From assembly GCA_003165795.1 (NCBI GenBank), contig PMWW01000164.1, forward strand, positions 23,218 to 87,217: 64,000 bases of DNA, written 5' to 3'. Position numbers and translations under genes: made by a program. Below, piece by piece: positions 17,329 to 25,666 of the stretch. Under the pieces are notes generated by a model. That model ran no database searches, had not been told where the DNA came from, and saw nothing but the letters and a program-made list of their open reading frames with translations. The stretch comes from Acidobacteriaceae bacterium (GTDB lineage: Bacteria; Acidobacteriota; Terriglobia; Terriglobales; Acidobacteriaceae). Numbering within the stretch: the stretch's first letter is position 1; every line of letters begins with the position of its first letter.

Positions 17329-19467
17329 ATGAACTTAGAAACTGAGAACCAACCATCGACATCGCGTTCAGCTCTCTTGACAACCGATTCCAATTCACAC
17401 GCGGTGGAGCGCCGAACCACGGTCGCAACCTACCTGTTGGCCTTGCTCCTAGGTCTTGCCGTCACATCCTATATGTTTCCGCGGCGTGTGATCTTTTCCA
17501 CTGACATCCGGGTTCATCCTCCGTACGGAATGGATGCGGCAATGAACGTCATGGGCCAACGGTATTTCACTAAGGATTCGTGGCGATGGCCTCCTCTGCT
17601 CGTCAAGACGCTGGGGACACCCGAGGGCACCAACGTCGGGTTCACGGATGGCATTCCGCTCATCGAACTTGTGGTGAAGTTGTTCCGACACTTCTTGCCT
17701 CCCGACTTTCACTCGCTCTATCTGTGGCTTGCGATTTGCTGGGTTGCCCAGCCGATGGCCGCCGTGTTTGCTCTGAGGAGCGCGGGGGAACGACGATTGC
17801 TCCCCAATCTGGCGGTTGCACTCATCGCCGTCAGTATGCCCACTCTGCTGTTCCGGTTCGTACACGTTGCTCTCTGCAGCCATTTCTTCATCTTGATTGC
17901 CCTAGGGCTCTATTTTCGGATCACGCGTAGTGCCAGGTTCGGGACGGTCATCGGAGCAGATGCACTGATGCTGGCAGCTTTGCTGGTCAATCCTTACATC
18001 ATGTACATGGTGATCGCGGTCTTGGCTGCGGCGCCTCTTAGCTTGCTGATACGACACGACCGGGCATGGATTTCTGTCGCAGCAGGCATTCTTGGCGGCG
18101 TGGCGATCACTGGCATGGTTGCCTTGGCGCTCGGATATGGTCATGCCATCCCGCTGAGCGGGTACGGCCATTTCTCGATGAATCTACTTTCGCCCCTTTA
18201 TCCGACCCATTCATTCTCCGGAGAACTCATGGATGCTACGGGCGGTCAGTACGAAGGCTTCCAATATCTTGGCGTCGGACTAATTCTGCTTCTGTTGGTG
18301 GCAGATTTTTGTCTCAGTCTGCCGGAAAGACTAACTTTACTGCGCCGGCATGGTGGTCTTGTCGTGGCCTGTGCGGTACTGACTTTGTTGGCGCTTTCCA
18401 CCAAGATGTATGCCGGTCATCGCCTGTTGCTGGACCTTCCCAATCCAAGTTGGCTCTTAGAGTTGCGAAGTACCGGCCGGCTCTTCTGGCCGGTTGCCTA
18501 TACGCTGGTCATCATAGGCGCCGTGATTGTCTGCCGCAAACTGTCTCCACGCTGGGCGGCTGCGGTGCTGTTGGTATTCGCGAGCCTGCAATACGTTGAA
18601 TCGATGCCCATGCGCCGTGAGGTCCGTAAGATTTTCAAGAGCCGGGCAAGATATACGGTGGACACGGTTCAATTGCGGTCCCTGCTGGCCACTCATTCGA
18701 AGCTGACAGTCTGGCCTAAGTTCGGTTGCGGAGCTGACACTAGTACGCCTGAGTTCCAGCAACTGTTCCTGCTGGCATCCGAGGTGGCAATTCCAGTCAA
18801 CATGTCGTATGTTGGCCGGTTCACCAGGATGCCGGACTGCAATTTTTCGGAGTTCCCGACAACTGTGGGCGCAACAGACTTGTGGGTATTTGTCCCCCCG
18901 TGGACTCCGGCAATGGTAGCGTCTGTTGTCGACTGGCGCAGTATCTGCCGCCAGTCTGGGGCGCTTGTAGTCTGTGCCCAGGACTTGCGAAATCGTACCG
19001 ATCTTCCCCTCCCAACCGTGCCGCTGCTACGTCTGGGGGAGACTGTATTCACGGCCGCAAACGGAGCGGGCGACCAATGGTTGCTTGGTGGCTGGTACGA
19101 GCCAGAGACTTGGGGGATTTGGAGTGACGGACCGGTGGCTCATCTCCTCGTGAGTCTTTCCGAGGCTACTGATAAACCGCTTATCTTTACGGCTCGGGCC
19201 CAGGCACTGGGCGTTCGCCCTTCCACCAGCCAGCGAATTACAGTTTCTGCTAATGGGCAACTGGTTGCTACATGGGACGTTAAAGAAGGCCCTGCTGCCG
19301 ACTACACAGCTCCGATTCCACCTCGGTCGACATCGGCTCAGCCTATTTTGATTGAGTTTCATGTCGAGCATCCAATTAGCCCAAGCGAACAAGGGTTGGG
19401 GGCCGATAACCGTGAAATCGGGTTTGGTCTCTCCGCATTCCGCTTTGCGGAACAAGGGCACAAGTAA
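17329..19467 (+). CDS. Large multi-pass membrane protein, DUF6311-like (glycosyltransferase-like)
   Basis: The protein has 712 residues: a short cytosolic N-terminus, about 11-12 membrane helices to residue about 420, then a soluble C-terminal domain of about 280 residues ending in a beta-rich part. After the first helix it has DIRVHPPYGMDAAMNVMGQR, then W-R-W-P-P, GFTDGIPLIELVVKLF, and a helix with RFVHVALCSHFFILIAL. This order (D..., WRFP, DSIPL, GH..L..H) is what I know from DUF6311 proteins, thought to be GT-C-like polymer or sugar transferases. The substrate is unknown. The start has a weak ribosome site. Confidence 0.75.
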   Translation: MNLETENQPSTSRSALLTTDSNSHAVERRTTVATYLLALLLGLAVTSYMFPRRVIFSTDIRVHPPYGMDAAMNVMGQRYFTKDSWRWPPLLVKTLGTPEGTNVGFTDGIPLIELVVKLFRHFLPPDFHSLYLWLAICWVAQPMAAVFALRSAGERRLLPNLAVALIAVSMPTLLFRFVHVALCSHFFILIALGLYFRITRSARFGTVIGADALMLAALLVNPYIMYMVIAVLAAAPLSLLIRHDRAWISVAAGILGGVAITGMVALALGYGHAIPLSGYGHFSMNLLSPLYPTHSFSGELMDATGGQYEGFQYLGVGLILLLLVADFCLSLPERLTLLRRHGGLVVACAVLTLLALSTKMYAGHRLLLDLPNPSWLLELRSTGRLFWPVAYTLVIIGAVIVCRKLSPRWAAAVLLVFASLQYVESMPMRREVRKIFKSRARYTVDTVQLRSLLATHSKLTVWPKFGCGADTSTPEFQQLFLLASEVAIPVNMSYVGRFTRMPDCNFSEFPTTVGATDLWVFVPPWTPAMVASVVDWRSICRQSGALVVCAQDLRNRTDLPLPTVPLLRLGETVFTAANGAGDQWLLGGWYEPETWGIWSDGPVAHLLVSLSEATDKPLIFTARAQALGVRPSTSQRITVSANGQLVATWDVKEGPAADYTAPIPPRSTSAQPILIEFHVEHPISPSEQGLGADNREIGFGLSAFRFAEQGHK

Positions 19468-19605
19468 TCGCCCTTCGGGCTGAAAATCCTATGGGTGGAC
19501 GAAACTGGCCGGGACGCTCTATTTCCTGTCCCGTCAAACCGACGGAAGTTGAAGTCTAGTCTGCGCTTTCTCGTTAGTCGGCTCGTGATGAACAGAATTA
19601 AAGGG

Positions 19606-19662
19606 CTGGTACGGCGCGCCCTTCGGCAAGCTCAGGGCAATCCCTGAAGGTGCGCCGCTGCA
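19606..19662. repeat. GC-rich inverted repeat
   Basis: GGCGCGCCCTT (about 19613-19623) pairs with AAGGTGCGCC further right, enclosing CGGCAAGCTCAGGGCAATCC. A related CTTCGGCTACGCTCAGG string occurs right after the rnr stop (about 11408). It belongs to the same general set of dispersed hairpins as the left end of the window. Confidence 0.6.
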
Positions 19663-19685
19663 AGACATTGGCGCAGGTGGCTTTT

Positions 19686-20072
19686 TCAGTAGCCGGTTAG
19701 GATTTTGTACTGTGCCGCGGTCAAGGGCACCACGGAAAGCCTTCCCTGACGCACCAGTGGTGAGTCGGCGAACCGAGGGTCAGCTTTGATCTGTGCCAGG
19801 GAAACCTCCTGCGCAAGCGACTTCGCTGCCTTGATCTTCACTACCGGTTTCTTAGGATCGGCGGGCTCTACGGAAACCACCGAGGCGGTGCCGACTGCGC
19901 TCTTGTGGTCCCCTGTTTCGTAGATAATCAGCCTCGCTCCAGGCTGCATCTCGCGGAGATGTTTCACTGCGGCGGGATTGGTAACCCCGTCCCAGACGGT
20001 TACACCGTCTCGCTGAAGGTCGGCAAAAGAGTACTCGGAAGGTTCGGTCTTGAGCAAATAATCGCCGGGCAT
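19686..20072 (-). CDS. EVE domain protein
   Basis: This 128-residue protein begins MPGDYLLKTEPSEYSFADLQ, then WDGVTNPAAVKHLREMQPG, IYETGDHKSAVGTASVV and SPLVRQGRLSVVPLT. The YLLKTEPSEYS and WDGVxNxxA motifs are diagnostic of EVE (PUA-like) domains, which bind modified bases in nucleic acid. The length equals a single stand-alone EVE domain. The ATG at 20072 has GAGGAG upstream; a longer frame to 20204 is not supported. Confidence 0.92.
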   Translation of the reverse strand: MPGDYLLKTEPSEYSFADLQRDGVTVWDGVTNPAAVKHLREMQPGARLIIYETGDHKSAVGTASVVSVEPADPKKPVVKIKAAKSLAQEVSLAQIKADPRFADSPLVRQGRLSVVPLTAAQYKILTGY

Positions 20073-20246
20073 GAGATCTCCTCGTCTTCTGTTCCACATT
20101 TTACTCAATAACGGTACCAGCGTTCCTTCTTCCCTGGACGGGCGTAACAGTGTTCTCGCCAGCCAATGAAAATAATTGTTACGATCGATTCGCTTGCGGC
20201 CCACCCAGCCGTTGGGAACGCATCCAATACTCGAAAGGACAATTTT

Positions 20247-20306
20247 ATGAACCAGCCTTTCAGCCCCAGCTGCTGCTGTCCTGGTTCTTGTGCCTGCCCG
20301 GACTGA
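20247..20306 (+). CDS. Cys-rich micro-ORF (19 aa) with in-frame TGA and Cys-rich continuation
   Basis: ATG at 20247 follows AAAGGA by 7 bases. It reads MNQPFSPSCCCPGSCACPD, then TGA (20304-20306), then DCCCPDF and a second TGA (20328-20330). Five of 19 residues are Cys. The TGA sits where a Cys codon (TGC/TGT) would continue the pattern, so the full 27-residue peptide looks like a small metal-binding or metallothionein-like sequence broken by one base, or read through. No homology could be checked. The rest of 20205-20660 shows no other gene. Confidence 0.35.
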   Translation: MNQPFSPSCCCPGSCACPD

Positions 20307-20580
20307 GACTGCTGCTGTCCAGACTTCTGACCTTGGCGAGACTCATGTTGACTGATAGCCCGGCGCTAGGGACGATCTAATCAACTCCATGGCAATGCTT
20401 TCGGGGCTTAAAGAGACTGTGTCGCAGGCGCAACTGCAATTCTCTAGTGTGGTATCCATTTCATAGCAGATACTTACGGACGGCATGAAGACCATTCCCT
20501 TCAACGTACAGACCTTAATCAGAGCTTCCCTAGCTAGCTAGGCCGACGGTAAGTCCGCTACAATTACTCCACTATAAGTA

Positions 20581-20615
20581 CAAAAGAAATGAGGCGCGCT
20601 TCCCGGGCACGCGCC
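20581..20615 (-). terminator. Possible terminator after the formylglycine-generating enzyme gene
   Basis: On the minus strand GGCGCG (20615-20610) pairs with CGCGCC (20598-20593), followed by TCATTTCTTTTG. It lies about 45 bp past the stop of the minus-strand gene at 20661. The T-stretch is interrupted, so termination efficiency is uncertain. Confidence 0.5.
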
Positions 20616-20660
20616 GCGTGAGGAATGGTGTAGGTTAATTGGGAACTGCGATTTGTCGAG

Positions 20661-21869
20661 TTAGTTGACCCGTCCCCACTTCGTGCCTGTGATCACGCAG
20701 CGAAATCCGAGATGGTTGGTGCCGGTGCTGACCTCGCCCTTGCCGCGCGTGCCCACAATGTAGCGTGAGCAGTACTGGTCGGTACAGAGGAACGATCCTC
20801 CCCGATGGACCCTCTTGGGCTGGTTGGGTTCATCGGGATCGAACGCCGACGGGGGGCCTTGCGGATTGCGGGCCACACCGCCGGCGGTCACCAGTTGCTG
20901 GTAATAATCGGCGCGATACCAATCGCTGGTCCATTGCCAGACATTGCCGGCCATGTCATACAGTCCATATCCGTTGGCAGCGTATTGCGCCACGGGGGCA
21001 ATCCCAGCGTAGCCGTCCTCGCCCGTGTCGGAATTTGGGAAGTGTCCCTGGTGCGTGTTCGCCATCCACTTGCCTTGCGGACGGAACTTATCGCCCCACA
21101 CGAATGGCTTCCCCGCAAGCCCGCCACGTGCCGCAAACTCCCATTCTGCTTCGGTCGGTAGCCGCTGTCCCGCCCACTTGGCGTAGGCTGCGGCGTCTTC
21201 ATAAGCAACCTGGACCACCGGATATTTGTCTTTGCCCTGGATGTTGCTGGCCGGACCGAGAGGATGTCGCCAGTTGGCCCCTGGCACATAACTCCACCAC
21301 TGAAAATGGTCGTCCAGTGACACTGGGTGATTAGGAGGAGAAAAAACCACCGACCCCGCCACCAGATTTTCCGGAGGAGCGCCGGGAAAATCTTCCGCAC
21401 GCGGTTTGCGTTCTGCCACGGTGATGTATCCGGTTGCCTTCACGAACTTGGCAAACTCAGCATTGGTAACGTCGTTCTTATCCATGAAGAATCCATCGAC
21501 ATACACGCGATGCACCGGGCGGGCGTCCTCGGTAGCTTTCATGCCGACATTGTCCATGTCGGGCGGGTCGGCGGCTCCCATGGAGAATTCGCCACCGGGA
21601 ATCCACACCATGCCGGCAGGTGCTGCCGCTGGAGCAGCGGAGCGATTGGTAATCGTAGGCTGAAATGCGGAAGAACTCGCCGAGGCGGCGATAACTCTAG
21701 CGCCGCCCCGGCCGGGTGAATAGAATACCCAAGCCGAAGTTCCCAGCAGAACTATCAGCGGGACAAGAATCAGTTTGCGATGAGCTCGCTTTGCCGGCGG
21801 ACTGGTCGCGCTCTTCTGTCGCCTGCTATTTCCTTTTTTCGCCGTTTCAGCCACTTCAACTTTCTTCAT
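20661..21869 (-). CDS. Formylglycine-generating enzyme (sulfatase-modifying factor, SUMF1 type)
   Basis: The protein has 402 residues: a basic cytosolic N-terminus, one membrane helix (KLILVPLIVLLGTSAWVFY), an Ala/Ser linker, then the FGE-sulfatase domain from about 87 (MVWIPGGEFSMGA) to the end. Family blocks include EDARPVHRVYVDGFFMDKND, RLPTEAEWEFAARGG, NVWQWTSDWY and RGGSFLCTDQYCSRY. The last carries both catalytic cysteines (C362 and C367), equivalent to Cys336/Cys341 of the human enzyme, so this should be a true copper-dependent FGE and not a Cys-less relative. It oxidises the active-site Cys of sulfatases to formylglycine. Two Cys-type sulfatases lie 4-9 kb away on the same strand. The helix suggests membrane anchoring with the active domain outside the cytoplasm. 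Confidence 0.93.
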   Translation of the reverse strand: MKKVEVAETAKKGNSRRQKSATSPPAKRAHRKLILVPLIVLLGTSAWVFYSPGRGGARVIAASASSSAFQPTITNRSAAPAAAPAGMVWIPGGEFSMGAADPPDMDNVGMKATEDARPVHRVYVDGFFMDKNDVTNAEFAKFVKATGYITVAERKPRAEDFPGAPPENLVAGSVVFSPPNHPVSLDDHFQWWSYVPGANWRHPLGPASNIQGKDKYPVVQVAYEDAAAYAKWAGQRLPTEAEWEFAARGGLAGKPFVWGDKFRPQGKWMANTHQGHFPNSDTGEDGYAGIAPVAQYAANGYGLYDMAGNVWQWTSDWYRADYYQQLVTAGGVARNPQGPPSAFDPDEPNQPKRVHRGGSFLCTDQYCSRYIVGTRGKGEVSTGTNHLGFRCVITGTKWGRVN

Positions 21870-22026
21870 CGTCTCAATTCCGATCGATGTTAATCGCCGA
21901 CCGAGGTAGCCATCATCTTACTCGGCTCGACGCGTTTGTTGCTAGAAGCCATAGCCATCTCGTAAATCCGTCGCTTACAACCTAAGAACCCCAGCGGCCA
22001 AAGCCCAACAGTAACAGGGTCCTTGC

Positions 22027-22046
22027 GGTACGGCTGAAGCCGTGCC
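22027..22046. repeat. GC-rich hairpin
   Basis: GGTACGGCT pairs with AGCCGTGCC around a GA loop (one T-G position). It sits 28 bp beyond the stop of the barrel gene at 22075. It is one of the dispersed short hairpins; no T-run follows. Confidence 0.65.
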
Positions 22047-22074
22047 CTTTCAAAGACGATTTATGAGATGAACT

Positions 22075-23004
22075 CTACTTAGGATGGCCGAGCCAGGAGT
22101 ACTGCCACGCGACCGAGGCGCTTTGATAGTCTCCACCAAAACGGATGTAGGTGCCGTTGTTATAACTCACCTTCAAAGACTGATGTTTGGTCACGGGGAA
22201 CGATGCGGTTGCTCCTATTCGCGAGCCGGTTTGCCGGGTATCGTTGTTGGCTATGCCGTTCAGGCTGGTAACGCCGCCAAACCAGAAATTACCATCCAGC
22301 GAGAACCAAAGCCGTGGCTTCACGTCATAGCCCAGGTGACCTTCGAACGAGCCGATGGGCTCTTGGGATTGAGGTTTGGGAACCGGAGGCGAATAGTATT
22401 GCGGATTGGTGGTGTAGAACCAAACTCCCGCATAGCCATCGACCACCCAGTGGCCCCAACGCTCAGAGTATCCAAATTCCGGTTTGAAGGCCCACCGGTT
22501 AGCACCCCAGTTGATTAGCTTGGTCGGATCATATTGGCCGGTCGGGGCGACTACCTTCAGGCTCACCCCGAGCAAAGTCTTCTGCTTCCACTTCGCAAAG
22601 TCCTTGGGCGCCATCGCCGGGCCGCCCTTGAGGTTTACCGACAGACGATACGTGGAATCCAGAAGTCCTGAACGATAAAGCTGCTTGTGCTCCCCAACCA
22701 GTTGGCCCTGAAAAGTTCCTACAGCGTAAGGCAACGATGCGTTGACGTTGGCCGAGTGGCCGAACAAGCCAAACGAATGATAGTAGGTAAAGATTGGCAC
22801 GCTATAGGTTCCGGTTGCGCCGGTAATAGGCGCCGCTCCATTAAAGAAGAGGCTGCCATCGTAGAAGGAGTAAGTCAGAGTAATCGCATTGGAATGCAGC
22901 GGCGTGATGACATAGGCTCGCGGGGAGAGGTCCTGGGCTGAAAGCAGCTGCAATGAGCAAGCTGCGACTGCCATCAGCCATGCGAGTTGTAAAGCTAACC
23001 GCAT
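22075..23004 (-). CDS. Outer-membrane beta-barrel protein, phenol-degradation meta-pathway (MetA) family-like transporter
   Basis: The protein has 309 residues with a signal peptide (MRLALQLAWLMAVAACSLQL, cleavage near SAQDL). The mature part begins SPRAYVITPLHSNAITLTYS and shows alternating hydrophobic/polar strands with aromatic ends, for example WAFKPEFGYSERWGHWVVDG, YDVKPRLWFSLDGNFWFGG and HQSLKVSYNNGTYIRFGGDY. This matches the Phenol_MetA_deg/transporter barrel family often found near sulfatases and other exported enzymes. The C-terminus is WLGHPK, without a strong terminal aromatic signal. A role in moving substrate for the sulfatases is inferred from position only. Confidence 0.82.
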   Translation of the reverse strand: MRLALQLAWLMAVAACSLQLLSAQDLSPRAYVITPLHSNAITLTYSFYDGSLFFNGAAPITGATGTYSVPIFTYYHSFGLFGHSANVNASLPYAVGTFQGQLVGEHKQLYRSGLLDSTYRLSVNLKGGPAMAPKDFAKWKQKTLLGVSLKVVAPTGQYDPTKLINWGANRWAFKPEFGYSERWGHWVVDGYAGVWFYTTNPQYYSPPVPKPQSQEPIGSFEGHLGYDVKPRLWFSLDGNFWFGGVTSLNGIANNDTRQTGSRIGATASFPVTKHQSLKVSYNNGTYIRFGGDYQSASVAWQYSWLGHPK

Positions 23005-23150
23005 TCAAAGTTTCGGGATCCGATCTCTCTTCGCTGCGCACAATACTCTTATTCTTGAGGAAGACGACAGCTTCGACCTAACTGTCGCCCGATCCTGACG
23101 AAACACGGCAAACCAACAGTTTGCAACTTCGCGGCCGCTATACTATCGAA

Positions 23151-23984
23151 TTACTTGAGGTTGAAAGTTACGCCCAGCAGCGCGCCGCTTTCGTGCACAT
23201 CAAAGACGGCAAGTTTAGGTGCATTGGTTTGATAGTCGACGTACAAATAGCGCCAGCCCAAATCCAGGATGGCAACTCTGCATAATCTGAAACCGAGAAC
23301 CCCAGCCACCTGATAGTCCAAGCTCGAACCGCCTCCGCCCGCGTCCCCCGCGACTGTGACCGACGCCTTCGGCGAGAGCGCAAACATGAATTTGCCGCCC
23401 GCCACGCCGTCAACCCAGTTTTGGGTTGGCGACAAATTGTTGAACAGACCGGACGGCTGAAAGTTCAAGTGCTCTCCGAGATGCCAGTAACGAATACCGA
23501 CCAGCGCATCGACCTTGACCTTTTCGCGATCCACGATCCGATAACCAACCTTGGGGGCCAGAATCGTCTCCGTCGACTTAACCTGTACCGAACTCAAGCC
23601 TGGGTCGAACGGAGTAGCTTTGCCGGCTTGCAGATTGATCCACATGAAATCCAGCGGTAACACCAGGCGATTTTTGCGAGCTTCGACGTTCGCCATGAGT
23701 CCGAGGTGGAAGTGCGAAAGTAAATCACCGGGGCTGACGTGCACGCTGGCGTCGCGGCCGAAGCCGCCTACCGTCCCGCTCACTCCCGCAAACCAAAGGT
23801 AGGGAGTGAAATCGAAGTGCCACTGATCATCGTCAGCCGAAGCCGCTGGTTTCGGTGTGGGGACGTTGGGTGTCTGGTCTTGCACGGTCAAGTTCGATGG
23901 CCCTTGTGCAACCGCAGGTATACAAAGTAGTAAAGCCAGCGTCAGCGCAAACGCCGTAAACCAGGTTTTATAGTACGAACGCAT
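23151..23984 (-). CDS. Outer-membrane beta-barrel protein of unknown specificity
   Basis: The protein has 277 residues with a signal peptide (TWFTAFALTLALLLCIPAVA-QG), a Pro/Ala-rich linker, and a barrel starting WHFDFTPYLWFAGVSGTVGG. Strands such as RLVLPLDFMWINLQAG, APKVGYRIVD, DALVGIRYWHLGEHL, ILDLGWRYLYVDYQT and ALLGVTFNLK end in a typical barrel C-terminal strand. A strong AAGGAGAAGG ribosome site precedes the ATG. It has its own 146-bp upstream gap from the next barrel and belongs to the same minus-strand run as the sulfatases. Confidence 0.82.
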   Translation of the reverse strand: MRSYYKTWFTAFALTLALLLCIPAVAQGPSNLTVQDQTPNVPTPKPAASADDDQWHFDFTPYLWFAGVSGTVGGFGRDASVHVSPGDLLSHFHLGLMANVEARKNRLVLPLDFMWINLQAGKATPFDPGLSSVQVKSTETILAPKVGYRIVDREKVKVDALVGIRYWHLGEHLNFQPSGLFNNLSPTQNWVDGVAGGKFMFALSPKASVTVAGDAGGGGSSLDYQVAGVLGFRLCRVAILDLGWRYLYVDYQTNAPKLAVFDVHESGALLGVTFNLK

Positions 23985-24050
23985 TCCTTCTCCTTGTGTC
24001 CCGCCGACGTACTGCGAGAGCTAAATCGCAAACTTATTAAGTGGTCTCAT

Positions 24051-24094
24051 CTGAGCGAGGATTAACTTCTCAAGGTGAGTATTTCCTCGCTCAG
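24051..24094 (-). other. 11-bp perfect hairpin between the OmpA-family and barrel genes
   Basis: CTGAGCGAGGA (24051-24061) and TCCTCGCTCAG (24084-24094) form a perfect 11-bp stem with a 22-base loop. It starts 15 bp past the stop of the OmpA-family gene. No T-run follows on either strand, so it may be an RNA-stabilising or attenuating structure instead of an intrinsic terminator. Confidence 0.55.
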
Positions 24095-24109
24095 GTGTAC
24101 ATAGAGTTT

Positions 24110-25036
24110 CTAGTTGCCTGCAATGCCTTTGTTCTGCAGGATCCTCACCACCACACGCCGGTTGTCAGCCTGACCTTCTGCGGTGGTGTCGGGCGCTACC
24201 TGCCGGCTGGTACCCATCGCGCCCGGAGCCAGAATGTTGGTCAAAGGAATATGACCTTGCTGCTCCATAAAATCCGTTACTTTGTCCGCACGCTCGGTAC
24301 TGAGTCTCTGATTCAAGGCCGCTGACCCCACCGCGGAAGCATAACCCTTCACCTGAATCACATAGCCATTGATAGTTTTAGCCTTCTCGGCAAGCTGCAG
24401 CAGTTGTGGTTTGTATTGCGGGTCGACCATGACTTTGCCGTTGGCAAATAAAACGGTGACCTCGCCCAGGATGTTGTACTCACTCAGTTCGCCGAAGCGT
24501 TTGTTGGTGGCCGCGATGGCAGCTTTGTTGGCTGCTTCCTGCTGTTGCGCGGCGGTAAGCTGCGCCTGTTGCGCCTGCATCGCCGCCTGCTGAGCTTGGA
24601 TCTGCTGCTCGGTCTGCTGGAGCTGCTGCTGCTGCGCCTGAAGTTGTGCCTCAGCCGGAGCTACGCCCGCCTGAATGTCCTGCGCGTTCTTCAGCTCGGA
24701 GCCTTTGAACTTCACGCTATCAGCCACTAACTGGTTTTGCGCGTTGTAGGTCCCCTTTACTTCCACCGGCAGGCCAGGCACCAGAGCAGTCATGCCCATC
24801 TGCTTCTTGCGCATGTGCAGGCCGCCTTCAACTTCTTGCACTTCCGTGTTATCGGTGAGCAGGACAACCACATTGCCGGCGTCCGCGGACTTGACCGTCA
24901 TGGTGGCGCCGCTGCGCCCGTCAATCACTCCCTGAAGCTGGACGCTTTGGGCGATAGCCATGCCACCAAGCAACAAAAGCGTTGCCAGTGACCAGGCTGC
25001 GACAGTTGCGATTCTTGCAATCTTTGTTTTTCTCAT
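24110..25036 (-). CDS. OmpA-family peptidoglycan-associated protein with Gln-rich coiled coil
   Basis: The order is: signal peptide (IATVAAWSLATLLLLGGMAIA-QS), an N-terminal beta domain of about 75 residues (VQLQGVIDGRSGATMTVKS ... VPGLPVEVKGTYNAQNQLVA), a Gln/Ala-rich coiled coil (about 130-185, QAQQQQLQQTEQQIQAQQ-like), and a C-terminal OmpA domain (VTVLFANGKVMVDPQYKPQL, IQVKGYASAVGS, LNQRLSTERADKVTDFM, DNRRVVVRIL). NQRLSTERA and DNRRVVV are the peptidoglycan-binding signature. The ATG at 25036 has AGGAGA upstream; the frame to 25072 is an extension. The 5' leader carries the two-hairpin element shared with the sulfatase genes. Confidence 0.9.
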   Translation of the reverse strand: MRKTKIARIATVAAWSLATLLLLGGMAIAQSVQLQGVIDGRSGATMTVKSADAGNVVVLLTDNTEVQEVEGGLHMRKKQMGMTALVPGLPVEVKGTYNAQNQLVADSVKFKGSELKNAQDIQAGVAPAEAQLQAQQQQLQQTEQQIQAQQAAMQAQQAQLTAAQQQEAANKAAIAATNKRFGELSEYNILGEVTVLFANGKVMVDPQYKPQLLQLAEKAKTINGYVIQVKGYASAVGSAALNQRLSTERADKVTDFMEQQGHIPLTNILAPGAMGTSRQVAPDTTAEGQADNRRVVVRILQNKGIAGN

Positions 25037-25150
25037 GAACTTGATTCTCCTGAACAACAATTCCGCCAGCAAGTAATTCCGGTTAGCCTCTGCAGGGAGA
25101 GGTGTGCCATGGGTTGATCCTGCCGATCAACCCACGAACGAAATTTCCCT
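25037..25150 (-). promoter_or_regulatory. Leader A: two-hairpin 5' leader of the OmpA-family gene
   Basis: On the minus strand, GGGTTGATC / loop GGCAG / GATCAACCC (25133-25111) makes a perfect 9-bp stem. It is followed 8 nt later by CCTCT / AGAGG (25102-25087) and then TAACCGG. The ribosome site AGGAGA and the ATG follow about 40 nt downstream. The same order (GGGRA stretch, GTTGATC hairpin, CCTCC-type hairpin, AACC, ribosome site) occurs before both sulfatase genes. Confidence 0.7.
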
Positions 25151-25246
25151 TCGACACCAAGGGTGGACTCTGCGCCAAAGCTCACCCCGATCAGGCCGGT
25201 TTGCAAACTACCGCTTGCGACAGCGGTCTTCGACGGCAAGACCCAG

Positions 25247-25621
25247 TTATCTATGCCGGCCTATGGTATAGACCGGACGCGCCAGCCAAGCTGCCAGTAA
25301 CGCATGCAGAACACACGCCGGCCATAGGAGGTAGCTAACGAAACCTGCGCCGACTCTCAAATATCCAAGATAGAAGGCTGCCAACAGATTATAGGTGAAC
25401 AGCGCCCGAGTAGCTTGAGCGGAGGTAACGTTTTCGTTCGGCCAACATGCCAGGCCCAGAGAAAGTAGGGCGATACCGCACAATCGGCCGACCGCAACCC
25501 CAGCGTCCGAAAGATGAGCACTCAGGAGAATGCGGACAACCAGACTAGGGGAGGTGATCAATAAAATGCCGGTCACGACCTCGATCGCCGCCGACAACTT
25601 GGATAGCGTCACTGTTGTCAT
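25247..25621 (-). CDS. Small four-helix membrane protein of the sulfatase locus
   Basis: The protein has 124 residues with about four hydrophobic helices: LSAAIEVVTGILLITSPSLV, AVGRLCGIALLSLGLACW, ALFTYNLLAAFYLGYLRV and LLWPACVLHALLAAWLARPV. The pattern IEVVTGILLITSP...GR..GIALL.LGLACWP recurs, as I recall, in short uncharacterised proteins near arylsulfatases, but no function is known to me. The ATG is preceded by AGGAATTAAACG. It starts 45 bp after the stop of sulfatase 1, so it is probably cotranscribed with it. Confidence 0.75.
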   Translation of the reverse strand: MTTVTLSKLSAAIEVVTGILLITSPSLVVRILLSAHLSDAGVAVGRLCGIALLSLGLACWPNENVTSAQATRALFTYNLLAAFYLGYLRVGAGFVSYLLWPACVLHALLAAWLARPVYTIGRHR

Positions 25622-25666
25622 CGTTTAATTCCTAACCGAGCTCACCGGCCCAGTATTGCTTCAAGC

